A DNA stretch of 64,000 nt from Streptomyces canus. Lineage in GTDB: Bacteria > Actinomycetota > Actinomycetes > Streptomycetales > Streptomycetaceae. The stretch's first letter is position 1. Every line of letters starts with the position of its first letter. Under the pieces are notes generated by a model that was not told the DNA's origin, did no database searches, and saw nothing but the letters and a program-made list of their open reading frames with translations. Positions 8,045 to 17,204 of the stretch are shown piece by piece. The stretch covers positions 10,416,001 to 10,480,000 of the forward strand of contig NZ_JAUSWW010000001.1 of assembly GCF_030815415.1 (NCBI RefSeq), given 5' to 3'. A program made the translations under genes and the position numbers.

Positions 8045-8903
8045 GAAGTCGTCTCATTTGGCAAGTCGGCGGTAGCAAATGAGGGCGCAGGCGATGGCCG
8101 TGAAGGCCAGGAAGTGTTCCGCCTTGCGCTCGTAGCGGCGATGGAGGCGCCGGCATCCGGCGAGCCAGGCCATGGTGCGCTCTATTTTCCAACGGTGGCG
8201 GCCCAGTCGTTGCGAGGTCTCGATGCCCTTGCGTGCGATGCGATGGGTGATGCCCCGCTCACGTAACCATCGGCGCAGGTAGTCGTAGTCATAGCCCTTG
8301 TCGGCGTGGAGTTTGGCGGGCTTGCGCCGACGGGGACCACGGCGGGAGCGGATCGGCGGGATCCCCCGCACGAGCGGCTGAAGGGCCTGACTGTCGTGGA
8401 GGTTGGCGCCCGAGATGCCGACGGAGACGGGCAGACCGGTCCGCTCGGTGATCAGGTGGATTTTCGAGCCCTTCTTGCCCCGATCTACAGGATTCGGACC
8501 TGTCAGGTCCCCCCTTTCAGGGCCCGCATGTTCACCGAGTCAATCGCACACCGCGACCAGTCCAGGTCTCCACGCGCACCGAGCTCGTCGAGCACCAGGC
8601 GGTGCAGCCTGGCCCAGACCCGGGCCCGGCTCCACTCGCTGAACCGGCGGTGCGCGGTCGGCCCCGACGGGCCGAACGACGGAGGCAACTGCTTCCACGT
8701 ACACCCTGACGTGGCCACGAACACAATCGCGGCCAGCACCTCTCGATTCCCGTACCGCCGACGGCCACCACCCTGGGGCCGCGTCGGAGCGGGTGGCACC
8801 ACCCGCTCGAACAGCTCCCACAGCTCCCACAGCTCATCCGGCACCAGACGCTCCACGATGTCCACGACCGCAGACTATCGAACACGCCAAATGAGATGTC
8901 TTC
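8045..8903 (-). mobile_element. Complete IS5-family insertion sequence (859 bp)
   Basis: Bounded by 18-bp terminal inverted repeats, GAAG-C-TCTCATTTGGC type, with two mismatches, and flanked by a 3-bp target duplication TTA (8042-8044 and 8904-8906). It contains one transposase in two overlapping reading frames. Size, ends and the TNA target match the IS427-like branch of IS5. Confidence 0.88.
8054..8865 (-). CDS. IS5-family transposase in two frames
   Basis: The N-terminal frame (8503-8865) reads MDIVERLVPDELWELWELF and CTWKQLPPSFGPSGPTAHRR, ending after DLDWSRCAIDSVNMRALKGG, which includes the first catalytic Asp (IDSVN). The C-terminal frame (8054 to about 8500) contains LHADKGYDYDYLRRWLRERGI (second Asp) and RWKIERTMAWLAGCRRLHRRYER (catalytic Glu). 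The switch near 8500 is where IS427-type elements use programmed frameshifting, so this may be a functional ORFA-ORFB element rather than a pseudogene. Confidence 0.85.
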
Positions 8904-8906
8904 TTA

Positions 8907-9288
8907 GTGCGCGAAGAGGCTCCCGATGTGACATCCGATTCCGAAGAATTTTCACCAGTTGCCCGGCGGCCAGCGGCGGGCAACTGGTGCGGATCACGGC
9001 ATGCGGGTGGACGGGCCGCCGCGGCATGGTGTCGGGGCCGGGGCGCGATTGTGGTGCTCGAGCAGCACTGCGACGTTGATGGGGGTGCGTGGTCTGCCCG
9101 CCTGTAGCAGGACCACGACGGAAATAGCGATGGCCGGTTCCGCGAAGCGGGCTTCGCGGGGGAGGGGTTGGCTGACCTCTCCATACCGGCCATCGTGTGG
9201 CGTCTGGCCCGCCGGGAGTTCGTCGATCCCTTCAACCAGATGCCACGTTCTTGCGGTATCCCGCGCAAGGGGCTGCGGGATGGGTGCC
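8907..9288. other. Gene-poor stretch beside IS5
   Basis: About 380 bases. A minus-strand frame (RFAEPAIAISVVVLLQAGRP) is open but matches nothing I know and has mixed codon use. Probably decayed sequence. Confidence 0.4.
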
Positions 9289-9612
9289 TCAGGGCGCCGG
9301 GGAGCGGCGGGCGGCCAGTTCCTGGAGGCGGTCTCGTTTCCAGCGTTGCTGGCGGGGTCGGCCGGCGCTGCCGCGGCGGTACTCGTAGCCGTCGGGCTGC
9401 TCGAGCTCGGGTAGGAGTCCGTGGCCGAGTGCGCTGAGGAAGCTGTGTGCGTCCTTGTACCCGAGGATCCGGGCTGCCTCTCCGGCATCCGCCAGGTCCT
9501 GGCCGGCTTGGTCGGCGGCCGGGAGCACACCGCGCCCGCCGCCGTGCTCACCCGAGCTTGGCACGACGGGGCGACTCTGGACGACATCCGACAGGCGGCA
9601 CCCTTCGTGCAC
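9289..9612 (-). pseudogene. C-terminal remnant of an HTH-like protein
   Basis: The minus frame reads DAGEAARILGYKDAHSFLSALGHGLLPEL then a basic tail, WKRDRLQELAARR. The motif A-x-x-LGYK-x-x-x-SF-x-SAL is the same as one in the intact protein at 15144-16040, so this is a relative that has lost its N-terminus. Upstream (9500-9760) both strands show G/C-rich third positions and I cannot decide which, if either, was coding. Confidence 0.45.
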
Positions 9613-9754
9613 CTGACCGGCCGCGAGCGGCTGATGGCCCAGCTCGCAGACCGCGTCGCGCAGTCCCTGGAGCGCACCCGCGCCGCATCAACGTCCGGAC
9701 AACCGGACCAGCCCCCTGACGGCGACGGCCCGTTGGGCCCCACTCCGCGGGCGC

Positions 9755-10390
9755 GGACCTTGTGGTGGGAGGTGTTGTGTTGCTCTTTCCACGCCGGGAG
9801 TTCTGTCTGGCCGGGCTCGCGGCGGTGCGGGATGACCAGACCGGTGCCCCGGTAACCGCCGTCCGCGATCACCGTGGTACGGCCGACGGCATCCTTCGCG
9901 CCGGACAGCTCCCATGCCTTGCAGTCGTTGCGGTTGCCGGCCACCGGCCGGCCAACGGCGAACACGAGTTGAGTGTCGGCATCGATGACGACCTGATGGT
10001 TGGTCGAATACCTGTAGTTCTTCGACTGCTCGCGATTGTGTGGTCCCGAGTGGGTACCAGGGTGCCGTCCACTATCAGCACGGTGTCCTTGCGGTACCGC
10101 TTGCGCGGCTGGAGCGCGGGCGCAGGGCCGAGGTGGTCGATGATGCGGTCGGCTGGCGACTTCGAGATTCCGAAGTGCGGGGCAAGCTGTCGCAGCGTCA
10201 AGTTGGTGCGCCAGTAGGCGGCAACGAGCAGCACCCGGTCCTCCAGGGGCAGGCTCCACGGCCGTCCCCGACGTGCCTCGTCCACGCCTTCGCGCCGCAG
10301 CGCAGTGATCAGTTTGCTGAGACAGCGCGGGCTCAGCCCGGTGAAGGGGACTATCCAAGACGGCTCGGACGCCGTGATCACACCAGCCAC
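9755..10390 (-). pseudogene. Truncated IS5-type transposase (DDE_Tnp_4 class)
   Basis: Begins MAGVITASEPSWIVPFTGL with an HTH part (LTLRQLAPHFGISKSPADRIIDHL) and DTVLIVDGTLVPTRDHTIA (first Asp). The frame shifts near 10020, continuing in another frame with NYRYSTNHQVVIDADTQLVFA and VIADGGYRGTGLVIPHRR (second Asp). It breaks off after HNTSHHKVRAR, before the catalytic Glu region. Frameshifted and 3'-truncated, so inactive. Confidence 0.78.
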
Positions 10391-10431
10391 TCGAAGATCA
10401 TCTCAGTGATACCCGGTGCCGACGGGCAGGC

Positions 10432-11100
10432 TCAGGCTGCGGCATTCCCGTGAGGGCCGGACACAAAGGCCAGGATGTGAGGAACTGCCTCACGCAGACT
10501 GACGAAGTGGCGATGCACGCCCTCCACCGCGGCAGCGGCGTTCACCCCCCACACCGTCATCCCGGCGCCCAGCCCGGACTGCACTCCGGACGGGGCATCC
10601 TCAATGACCAGGCAGTCTCCCGGCTCGGCTCCGAGCTGCTCGGCGGCCAGCAGATACGGGACGGGAGAGGGCTTGCCCTCCTCGACAGCGGCCGCGTCCA
10701 CGATCAGGCCCGGCACCGGCAAGCCCGTCCGCAGGAAACGGCCGCGCACTCGGTGCTCGTAGTTCGAGGTCACCAGCGCCCAGGACTTCAGTGGCAGGCC
10801 GTGCAGCAGCTCCGACGCGCCATCGAAGGCCGCATAGACGCCGGTTCGGACGTCTTCGTCCTCCAGCTCATGCAGCGTGGTCAGGCACTCACGCGGGTCT
10901 CGCTCCGCAGCGACCTGGGCGAACGTCTCCATCGGCCGCGTCCGCAGAGCCACCTGGTAGACCTCGTCCGCATCCAGCCCGTACAGCTCCGCCCAGGTTC
11001 CCCAGACCTTGCGTTGGTTGCTCAGCGCGTCGATCAACGTGCCGTCGACGTCGAACAGGACATACTTCGTGCGGCCCGGCCGCACAGGTTCACTGGACAC
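10432..11100 (-). CDS. HAD-family hydrolase (beta-phosphoglucomutase-like)
   Basis: 222 aa from a GTG at 11100. Motif I, FDVDGTLID, with the two nucleophile/acid Asp residues is near residue 16; motif II is WALVTSNYEHR (Ser/Thr); motif III Lys is in EEGKPSPVPYLLAAE; motif IV is CLVIEDAPSGVQSG. A helical cap lies between motifs I and II. These enzymes dephosphorylate or isomerise small sugar or organic phosphates; the substrate cannot be deduced. It follows the membrane-protein gene at 11127 by 26 bases. The start has a weak ribosome-binding site and may be coupled to that gene. Confidence 0.88.
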   Translation of the reverse strand: MSSEPVRPGRTKYVLFDVDGTLIDALSNQRKVWGTWAELYGLDADEVYQVALRTRPMETFAQVAAERDPRECLTTLHELEDEDVRTGVYAAFDGASELLHGLPLKSWALVTSNYEHRVRGRFLRTGLPVPGLIVDAAAVEEGKPSPVPYLLAAEQLGAEPGDCLVIEDAPSGVQSGLGAGMTVWGVNAAAAVEGVHRHFVSLREAVPHILAFVSGPHGNAAA

Positions 11101-11126
11101 CCAGCGATCTTGCCAGGCTGCGCAAC

Positions 11127-11429
11127 TCAAGGATTGAGCAGGATGAGTGTGAAGGTGGGCGAGAACGTGCCTACCGCGCTGAGCAGCCAGTAGGTCTGAG
11201 CAGTGAGCGAGGTCCGGTGGACAAGGGCACTGTTGGCGGCCCACCACAGCATCGTGTACAGACCGACGATGGGTACGACGATCACCAACCAAAGGGCCAT
11301 ACCGTCGTTCTCCGTCGGTTCCGGGTTGTGCCAGCTCGCTGCCAGAAACCACAGCAGCCAGATCGGCACGATGCCCGGTATGCCAAGGAGCAGGTTCACC
11401 CCCAAGGCAGTCGGCCACCGGCTGATCAT
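11127..11429 (-). CDS. Small three-TM membrane protein
   Basis: 100 aa from ATG 11429 with GGAGGGG upstream. Three hydrophobic segments: about 9-31 (LGVNLLLGIPGIVPIWLLWF), 44-65 (MALWLVIVVPIVGLYTMLWW) and 78-97. There is no conserved domain that I recognise. It lies 26 bases upstream of the HAD hydrolase in the same direction, so they probably share a transcript. Confidence 0.72.
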   Translation of the reverse strand: MISRWPTALGVNLLLGIPGIVPIWLLWFLAASWHNPEPTENDGMALWLVIVVPIVGLYTMLWWAANSALVHRTSLTAQTYWLLSAVGTFSPTFTLILLNP

Positions 11430-11546
11430 TTGCGCCCCTCCCCTTGATCGGCTACGGGGACTGTACAGCGGGGGTTTGCGGCTCGATCACCAACGGAATT
11501 ACTGGCCGCGCTACGGCCGCATAACCTCGCCCACCACTTACCCCAG

Positions 11547-11694
11547 CTTCCATCCCGTCCGCCGTCGACCCACACACCGTGGAGCGGGCGTGGTTCCTGG
11601 CGTCCAGGTGGAGCGCGCCACTGTACGAACGACCTGGACGCCAGGGGCCGCATCTGCTCGGCTCTGCCTGGGTCGACGGCGGACGGGATGGAAG
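11547..11694. repeat. 148-bp foldback with 26-bp perfect arms
   Basis: Bases 11547-11572 (CTTCCATCCCGTCCGCCGTC...) are the exact reverse complement of 11669-11694. Nested inside, CCTGGCGTCCAGG is mirrored by CCTGGACGCCAGG. The tip contains GTGGAGCGCGCCAC. The whole can fold into a long, interrupted hairpin in DNA or RNA. No gene overlaps it. A non-autonomous transposon, a recombination site or an RNA is possible; there is no visible target duplication. Confidence 0.75.
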
Positions 11695-11875
11695 CACCCC
11701 GCGCCCGCGCACGCCCCCTACGGACCCGCGGTCGGCATCGGCGCCCCCGCCATCCCGGTGCCGGCCGATCCCCCGCCGGAGGCATTGCCTTGACCGCAGG
11801 CTGCTCTATGCGGTGATCGACTCAAGGCCACCGGCCCTATCCACACATGGGCGCGCGTCGGCGCAGCGCGGGCGG

Positions 11876-11962
11876 AGCGGGTCGTGCGCCAGTACGTCGT
11901 GACCAGCAGAACACGGTCCTCCAGCGGCAGACTCCAGGGACGCCCGCGCTGTTGATCCGCAG
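11876..11962 (-). pseudogene. Short IS5-type transposase remnant
   Basis: The minus strand reads RGRPWSLPLEDRVLLVTTYWR, matching the same segment of the transposase remnant at 9755-10390 (GRPWSLPLEDRVLLVAAYWR) but at the DNA level clearly a different element. Only about 30 codons survive. Confidence 0.55.
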
Positions 11963-12150
11963 CAAATCAGGTACCGCCCGCACTTACAGACCTGACGTAC
12001 GCGGCACCACCGGGCTGGCCCGCCGAGCAAGGGTGCCTGTGGTCAGCACGAGGGAACCCCGGCGGCGGCGAGATGAGCTTGCGGGGCGGCCGAGTGTGGT
12101 TCCGCCCCGGCGGCTGGTGCGGCAGCGTCACTTTCCGGCCGGTCGGATGG

Positions 12151-12558
12151 TCAGGGCCGCCGGTCGTACCGCTCACACTTGATGGGCTGCGCGTTGTGAT
12201 CGTCAATGCAGACGATGACATACGTGGCGCCCCCGGTCACATCCGCAGGGATTCCGGTCTTGAGCGGATACGTAGTGTTGCACTGAGTGCTGGTGCTCCT
12301 GGTACCGAGTAGCTTGTCAGAGGCACCGTACGCGCCGAACCACACCCTGCGGCAGCCGACGGCCTGGAGTGTTCCATCGACGCCGACCGATCGGTTGTAC
12401 CAGGTCAGGGTGCCGTAGGCGTAGCTGGCCGCGTAGTCATCCACGTAGAAAGGGCTGGTCGGGTAGGCGGCGGTTTGCGCGCCGGCGGCGGGAGCGCCCA
12501 GCAGGGTGCCCGCGGTCAGCACGACGGAACCGACGGCGGCGGCGAGGTGAGTCTTCAT
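12151..12558 (-). CDS. Small secreted protein
   Basis: 135 aa from ATG 12558 with GGAG upstream. A signal peptide, MKTHLAAAVGSVVLTAGTLL, ends at AAGAQ-T. The mature part (about 105 aa) is rich in Tyr/Thr/Gly and has three Cys residues (GCRRVWF, TQCNTTY, VCIDDHN) plus a fourth near the end (KCERY), consistent with two disulphides. No enzyme motif is seen. It is monocistronic. A duplicated, decayed signal-peptide-like stretch lies just downstream at about 12031-12080. Confidence 0.75.
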   Translation of the reverse strand: MKTHLAAAVGSVVLTAGTLLGAPAAGAQTAAYPTSPFYVDDYAASYAYGTLTWYNRSVGVDGTLQAVGCRRVWFGAYGASDKLLGTRSTSTQCNTTYPLKTGIPADVTGGATYVIVCIDDHNAQPIKCERYDRRP

Positions 12559-12705
12559 GCGATCTCCAGAAGGGTGAGCCGGTTGCGGCTTCACATCCTG
12601 GATGGGTCGGCCATCTGTGGCCTACCTCTTAAGTCACGGCTTAAAGGGGCCGGGGCGGCAGGCGAGGGTCTCGCGCCCAGGCTGACGCCGCGGTGCCCTC
12701 GGGCC

Positions 12706-13707
12706 TCACGGTTCCGTCAGGGCGCCGGTCCGCAGCAGGGCCAGCCCGAGAGGGGTGATGTGGTGCAGCACGGACCCGCCTCGGCGGCTGGTGGTGATGA
12801 GGTCGGTGTTTCGCAGCACGGTCGCGTGCTGACTGGCCGCTGCCGCCGTGACTTGGAGGCGGCGGGCCAGTTCGCTCGTCGTGCAGCCTTCTGCTGTCAC
12901 CTGTAGAGCGGCGGCTCGCGTGCGGCCGAGCAGAGACCCCAGGTTCCGTATGGCGGAACCGTCCGCTTCCGCCGGCCCGGTATCTATCAGCGGCCGACGG
13001 AGAGCCGGCACGCTCAGTCGGGGTGGCTGGGCACGATCGAGCGGGTCCCACAGAAAGCTCACCGGGTGCTTCGCGAAGACCGTGGGCGTGATGATCAGCC
13101 CCCTTCCCTGGAGACGCACCTCAACTCGGCGCGGATAGGGAGCTTCGAGCACCGGTGGACGCCAGCGCACCAGTGGTGCGCAGATCGAACGCAGCAGCAG
13201 ATCGATGCCTCCCTCCAACACCAGGTTCGCGCACCGAGTGGACAGCGCGACCAGTTCGGACCGACCTCGATCCCAGTAGGGCTCCACGGTCAGCCGATGG
13301 CAGGCACGCACGGCATCGGCGAGCTCCCGGCGCGCGTCGCGGTCGCCCTCGCACACCCGCCTTGCCCATGGCAGGTGTCCGGGGTGGAAGTCGAGACCCT
13401 CGAACTCGCGTCGCAGCCGGGACACCGGGGCATGCAGCAGGTTGTCCACGGCGTGGTCCACAGAGGGCACATCGCCCATCAAGGCCACCAGATCAAGCCC
13501 CGGGCCACGCACCGGAACCAGGGACGTCAAAGGGCGCGTGTCCGCTCCCATCCGGCCCGCGACCGCTGACCGCCACGTGCGGAAGTGAGGAAGTTCCCGG
13601 TTCTCTCCCAGCAGCTCCAGGCTGTAATAGACCTCCGCTGCGACGCCGATCGTTGCGGCCACCCGTGTCCGGGCGAGGTCTTGCGCCGTGAAGTGAATGC
13701 GTAACAC
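12706..13707 (-). CDS. ArsR-like winged-helix regulator with large N-terminal domain
   Basis: 333 aa. GTG 13707 chosen because AGGAGG lies eight bases upstream; the in-frame GTG at 13725 overlaps that site. The N-terminal 250 residues (VLRIHFTAQDLARTRVA start) match the DUF5937-type regulators of Streptomyces. The C-terminal 80 residues form an ArsR-type winged helix (LQVTAEGCTTSELARRLQVTAAAASQHATVLRNTDLITTSRRGGSVLHHITPLG). Such proteins are cytoplasmic transcription regulators of unknown ligand. It is monocistronic; its target cannot be deduced. Confidence 0.82.
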   Translation of the reverse strand: MLRIHFTAQDLARTRVAATIGVAAEVYYSLELLGENRELPHFRTWRSAVAGRMGADTRPLTSLVPVRGPGLDLVALMGDVPSVDHAVDNLLHAPVSRLRREFEGLDFHPGHLPWARRVCEGDRDARRELADAVRACHRLTVEPYWDRGRSELVALSTRCANLVLEGGIDLLLRSICAPLVRWRPPVLEAPYPRRVEVRLQGRGLIITPTVFAKHPVSFLWDPLDRAQPPRLSVPALRRPLIDTGPAEADGSAIRNLGSLLGRTRAAALQVTAEGCTTSELARRLQVTAAAASQHATVLRNTDLITTSRRGGSVLHHITPLGLALLRTGALTEP

Positions 13708-13995
13708 CGGCCGGCCTCCTGCCACCGAAGCAGAGCGAATGAGCGCACCACCAGCATGCCCCCAACTCGCCGCGCATGATCCCGCATTGGCCTAGAACGC
13801 GCCCGGTTTGCTGACTGCGCATGCGCGCCCGTGAACGCCGACATCTCGGTCTTCTTCGGCGGCTTCGACACCGGCCTGACTGCCGCTCGGACAATTCTGT
13901 AGTGCGTTGCCCTGCACCGGGCTCCGAACGATTCATCGGTTTAGAGACGGGTTCCGACTTCCGATCCCCTCGGTACACGCGCACGGTCGAGGTGA

Positions 13996-14822
13996 TCACA
14001 GATCGGTCCACGGGCGGGGCTCGCCCCCGGTCAGCGGTACCCAGAGCGGTCCGGAGGGAGCGTGTTCCTTGATGTCCTCGAGGATGGCGGCTCCCAGCTG
14101 GACCTCGCGGGCGAGGGCTGCGACGAGCGGGTGGTGGGCGACCATCGCCTGCAGATCGCTGATGCGGTCGTCCAGCCGGGCTCGGGAGGCGCCGGTGAGG
14201 ACAAAGAGGATGCGTGGGAAGACGGGATACCAGCGGAGCCACGCAGGGCCGGTGGTGACTGGCCGGCGGCGTCCGACGGGCTGGGCTTCGTAGTGGAACA
14301 GTCTGGCGTACTCGATCAGCTTCACGGCCAGGCGTTCGCTGCTCATGGTGGTGCGATCGACCTCGACGAAGGCGCGCAGTTTCCGTCGGCGTTCGCTGTC
14401 GATGACGGTGTAGTGCAGGAGGGCGTCGGCCACGAGCCGCTCGCCCTCTCCGATGGAATGAGCCACCTCAGGAGTCCAGTCCCACGGGCCGTGTTCGTGC
14501 CCGAGGCGGCGTGCGTCGGCCGCCCCCGCAGGGGGGGATGATCGCGGGCCAGAAGCACCCCGTCCGGGGTGAGGTACCAGGCATGCGTCCGCGGCCGGTC
14601 CACGTCCGGCAGCGGCGTGAGGTCGACCAAGCCCGCGGAGCGCAGCTTGTTCAGCGCCCGGGAAACCAGTTGGCGAGAGCCGGTTGGCCGCAGCATCTGG
14701 AGCAGTTGGCCGGTCGTGGCCATCCGGTGCAGGGCGAGCGCGGTCAGGACCTGCAAGCGCAGCGGTTCAGCAGGGCTGGGGGCCAGTTCGGCGGCCGGAA
14801 CACCTGAAGAGGAACGGGTCAT
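13996..14822 (-). pseudogene. Replication-relaxation family protein, frame-shifted
   Basis: The N-terminal frame (14822 to about 14500) is a winged helix: LQVLTALALHRMATTGQLLQML, SRALNKLRSAGLVDL, WYLTPDGVLLARDHPPLRGRP. The C-terminal frame (about 14510-13996) reads ARRLGHEHGPWDWTPEVAHSIGEG and YTVIDSERRRKLRAFVEVDRTTMSSERLAVKLIEYARLF. Both halves belong to the Replic_Relax family (plasmid and ICE proteins). About 30 residues normally between them are missing and the frame changes there, so it is broken by a small deletion. It marks the block up to 20 kb as a former plasmid or integrative element. Confidence 0.75.
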
Positions 14823-14845
14823 GAAAGAAAGACAACCGGCCGGCC

Positions 14846-14922
14846 CAGACCATGGCCCCGACCACGAGACCCCGACCACGGTCAAGATCCCAGAACAACC
14901 TCATGGTCTGTGCCATGGTCTG
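14846..14922. repeat. CAGACCATGG / CATGGTCTG repeats
   Basis: CAGACCATGG at 14846, and its reverse complement CATGGTCTG at 14902 and CCATGGTCTG at 14913, with further CCGACCACG repeats between. They lie just upstream of the replication-relaxation gene start (14822), where iterons or operators would be expected. Function is inferred. Confidence 0.5.
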
Positions 14923-15143
14923 GGCAGACCACGCCACTGGCGGATGACGCTGTAGAGCCATCCGCGCGCGCTGTTGGAACATGAGCGATGGCCGGTCCGC
15001 AGCAGCAGGTGCTGCTGCGGGGCGTGGTGGCGATCCACGCCATGCCGGCCATCGTGCGACTCCCGGTCCGCAAGGGACCAACTCCCCACACCGGAAGCCG
15101 CGTTCATAGGGGCGGTGCGCGCAGGTCTGTTCACCGCCGGGTG

Positions 15144-16040
15144 CTACCTACTGGACCGCTGGGCGGCCTGGTCCAGGATGCGCCGGCGTGTCCAGCGCCG
15201 GCGCCCCTTTTGGCGGCCTGCTTTGGCGATGCCGTCCACGGTCTTCAGCAGCGGAAGGTTGCCCTGGGACAGGGCGCTGGAGAAAGAGCCGACACTCTTG
15301 TATCCCAGCAGCGCGGCCGCCTGGCTCGCCCCCAGCAGCTCCTCAAGATCACCGTCGGCGGAGACCTCGGGCAGGGGTGGCGCCTGCTTGGCTCCGGCTC
15401 GCCGTCCACGGCCGGGCCGGCTGGCCATCCACTCCTGCAGGGTCGCCACCTTCCACAGCTGGCGGCGGTAGGGGTTCTCGGCCGTGCCCATCTCTTCGAC
15501 GACGTCCGGTTCGGGGAAGTAACCGGGGTGGTCCCGCACGAAGGTGTTGACCTGGTTGGCGTTCTTGTAGCCGAGATACCTCGAGGCGTCCGAGGCATTC
15601 AGCAACGTCTCCGGATCGAGGGAAGGCGGCCTGTGCTGGGTGAGCCGCGCCGAGGAGCGATGCGAAAACCACTCGGTGACCTCCGCATGGTCCCACAGGC
15701 GCGCCCGGATCAGGCAGACCCCGCGGCGCGCGGCGGCCTCGGCCATTTCGATGAACGCCATGGCGGCCGGCGTCCTTTCCCACTCGGCCAGGGCCAGCAG
15801 CAGGATCACCTCGGCGCGGTCCTGCGAGGCATCACACGGCATACCAGCCGTTTCCGCGGCAACCATCAGGTCCGCGGTGGGCAGTTCGGTGAGGCGCTCT
15901 GCCGTCTCCCGGTGCAGATCCTGCAGGCCCTGCTGGTACAGCTCGTTCGCCTCACCCAGGAGCAGCACCAAGTCCTCGCCGTGGCGGGCCGGTGCCGCCG
16001 CAGCGAGGTCGAGGATGCGCTGGGTCGTCGTCATCGTCAT
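15144..16040 (-). CDS. Putative DNA-binding protein with two LGYK motifs
   Basis: 298 aa from ATG 16040 with GGGAGGT upstream. The N-terminal 120 residues are helical (TTQRILDLAAAAPARHGEDL; DRAEVILLLALAEWERTPAAM). Two HTH-like units follow: ASDASRYLGYKNANQVNTFV with PEPD, near residue 150, and ASQAAALLGYKSVGSFSSAL near 248. The tail is basic (KAGRQKGRRRWTRRRILDQA). The repeated A-x-x-LGYK-x-x-x-x-F pattern suggests MerR/excisionase-like DNA-reading heads. It sits in the decayed integrative module next to the replication protein, which fits a mobile-element regulator. The family is not recognised; a remnant of a relative lies at 9289. Confidence 0.72.
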   Translation of the reverse strand: MTMTTTQRILDLAAAAPARHGEDLVLLLGEANELYQQGLQDLHRETAERLTELPTADLMVAAETAGMPCDASQDRAEVILLLALAEWERTPAAMAFIEMAEAAARRGVCLIRARLWDHAEVTEWFSHRSSARLTQHRPPSLDPETLLNASDASRYLGYKNANQVNTFVRDHPGYFPEPDVVEEMGTAENPYRRQLWKVATLQEWMASRPGRGRRAGAKQAPPLPEVSADGDLEELLGASQAAALLGYKSVGSFSSALSQGNLPLLKTVDGIAKAGRQKGRRRWTRRRILDQAAQRSSR

Positions 16041-16079
16041 CGAGTACCTCCCGGATGGGGGTGCGCGCCGGTGTGGTGG

Positions 16080-17115
16080 TCAGCTGCAGCCATCGCACCC
16101 GGCGGCACGGTGCAGGAGCTCGCCCGGCCCGGTACGGGCTGTGGAGTCCCACGTGGGCGGCCTGCGCAAGGCGGCGTGGACGTCGCGCTCCATCCGCTCG
16201 AAGTCCCTGCTCTCCTCAACCTCGACGCCAGGGTCCGGGGCGTCGCGCCGACGGGACAGCGCGATGAGCTCGGCCATGGTGATGTTCGGATTGAACGGCA
16301 CCTGGCGGACGCGTTCGACCAGTGCGAACAGCTCGGCGAGCCGCGGCCGGCCCGGCGGTCAGCAGCAGATCGCGGTGGTTGGCCAGGGTGCAGGCCGAGC
16401 ACGAACAGCGACGGGAACCACGCCGGTCCTTGGTGCCGGGGTGCGAGTCGTAGCACCAGTGGTAGGGCAGCCCCGCACTGATCGTGCGTGCCCAGACCTC
16501 CTTCGTGCTCACCTGGTGGGTGGGCAGCCACTCGTCGACGACCCGGGCTGAGTTGTCGGATCTACGGCGCCACACCTCCCGGTTGCGGCGCTCCGCGCTC
16601 TCCTCGGCCCGCATCCCGAGCACGTTGGCGAACATCAGCGGGCCGTCCGTCTCTTTCCTGAGCGCGCGGACCTGCGGGGTGAACGCCTGGTACACCATCT
16701 TCGTCTTCCACGGGCCGGTGCAGGTGCGGGCCCGACCCAGCCAGGGCCAGTCGCCCCGCTCCGCGATGAAGGTCAGCAGATCGAACGGCACCCGCTCACC
16801 GTCGACTTCACGGCTGCGCCGGACCTCGACATGCCGCTCGGGCGGCACGCCGAGCGCCTGGCTGTGCTGCTGTGCGGCGAGTTCGCCGGCACTGGGCCAG
16901 CGCACTCCGTCCACGGTGACGGAGGGCCACTCCATCGGGCCCAGGCTCGCGTGGGCGGTCCAGACGCGGTCGTCGACACCGGCCTGGCGGGCGGCGTCCA
17001 TCGCGATGAGGCCGGCCACGAGTCCGTCCTTCCCGCCGGACAGGTTGATGACGATGCGGTGCCGACTCGCGGCGAACTCGACCGGGTCGGCGTACTGGGG
17101 GGTGGGGTGCGACAT
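16080..17115 (-). pseudogene. PAPS-reductase/DndC-like PP-loop protein, frame-shifted
   Basis: From ATG 17115 (AGAGGA upstream): HRIVINLSGGKDGLVAGLIAMDAAR is a PP-loop (SGGKD) of the ATP-pyrophosphatase/PAPS-reductase superfamily. Further on are CTGPWKTKMVYQAF, NVLGMRAEESAERRNR and YDSHPGTKDRRGSRRCSCSACTLANHRDLL, with a Cys cluster typical of phage- and plasmid-borne members. Near 16345 the frame changes: the family-like ending RLAELFALVERVRQVPFNPN, then MAELIALSRRRDAPDPGVEV and a final CDGC, is in another frame to 16080. One indel therefore separates the two parts; either real decay or an assembly error. Confidence 0.75.
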
Positions 17116-17204
17116 GGTTCCTCTTTCCTGGTGGGCGGGATAGGGGGCATCCCGTGAAACGGGCGGCCGCGGCGGGCACTGCGGACTGCGCGGCTGGACA
17201 GCCC

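Larger units (their letters stand above)
11430..12150. other. Gene-poor region with a palindrome and IS debris
   Basis: About 720 bases without an intact gene. It contains the foldback at 11547-11694, a short transposase remnant at 11876-11962, and at about 12031-12080 a stretch resembling the signal-peptide region of the gene at 12151-12558, possibly a decayed duplicate of it. Confidence 0.55.

Noticed and set aside
9421..9855. A plus-strand protein (AWHDGATLDDIRQAAPFVHL) between two minus-strand remnants
   Set aside because: Its ends are antisense of recognised minus-strand remnants, and the middle shows G/C third positions on both strands, so coding cannot be assigned.
8994..10358. A 454-codon minus-strand open frame as one gene
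   Set aside because: A chance fusion: it contains part of a frameshifted transposase and then shadow sequence; homology changes frame along it.
14988..16481. A 497-codon plus-strand open frame
   Set aside because: Antisense of the LGYK-motif gene running on into the next; no start signal or protein-like features.
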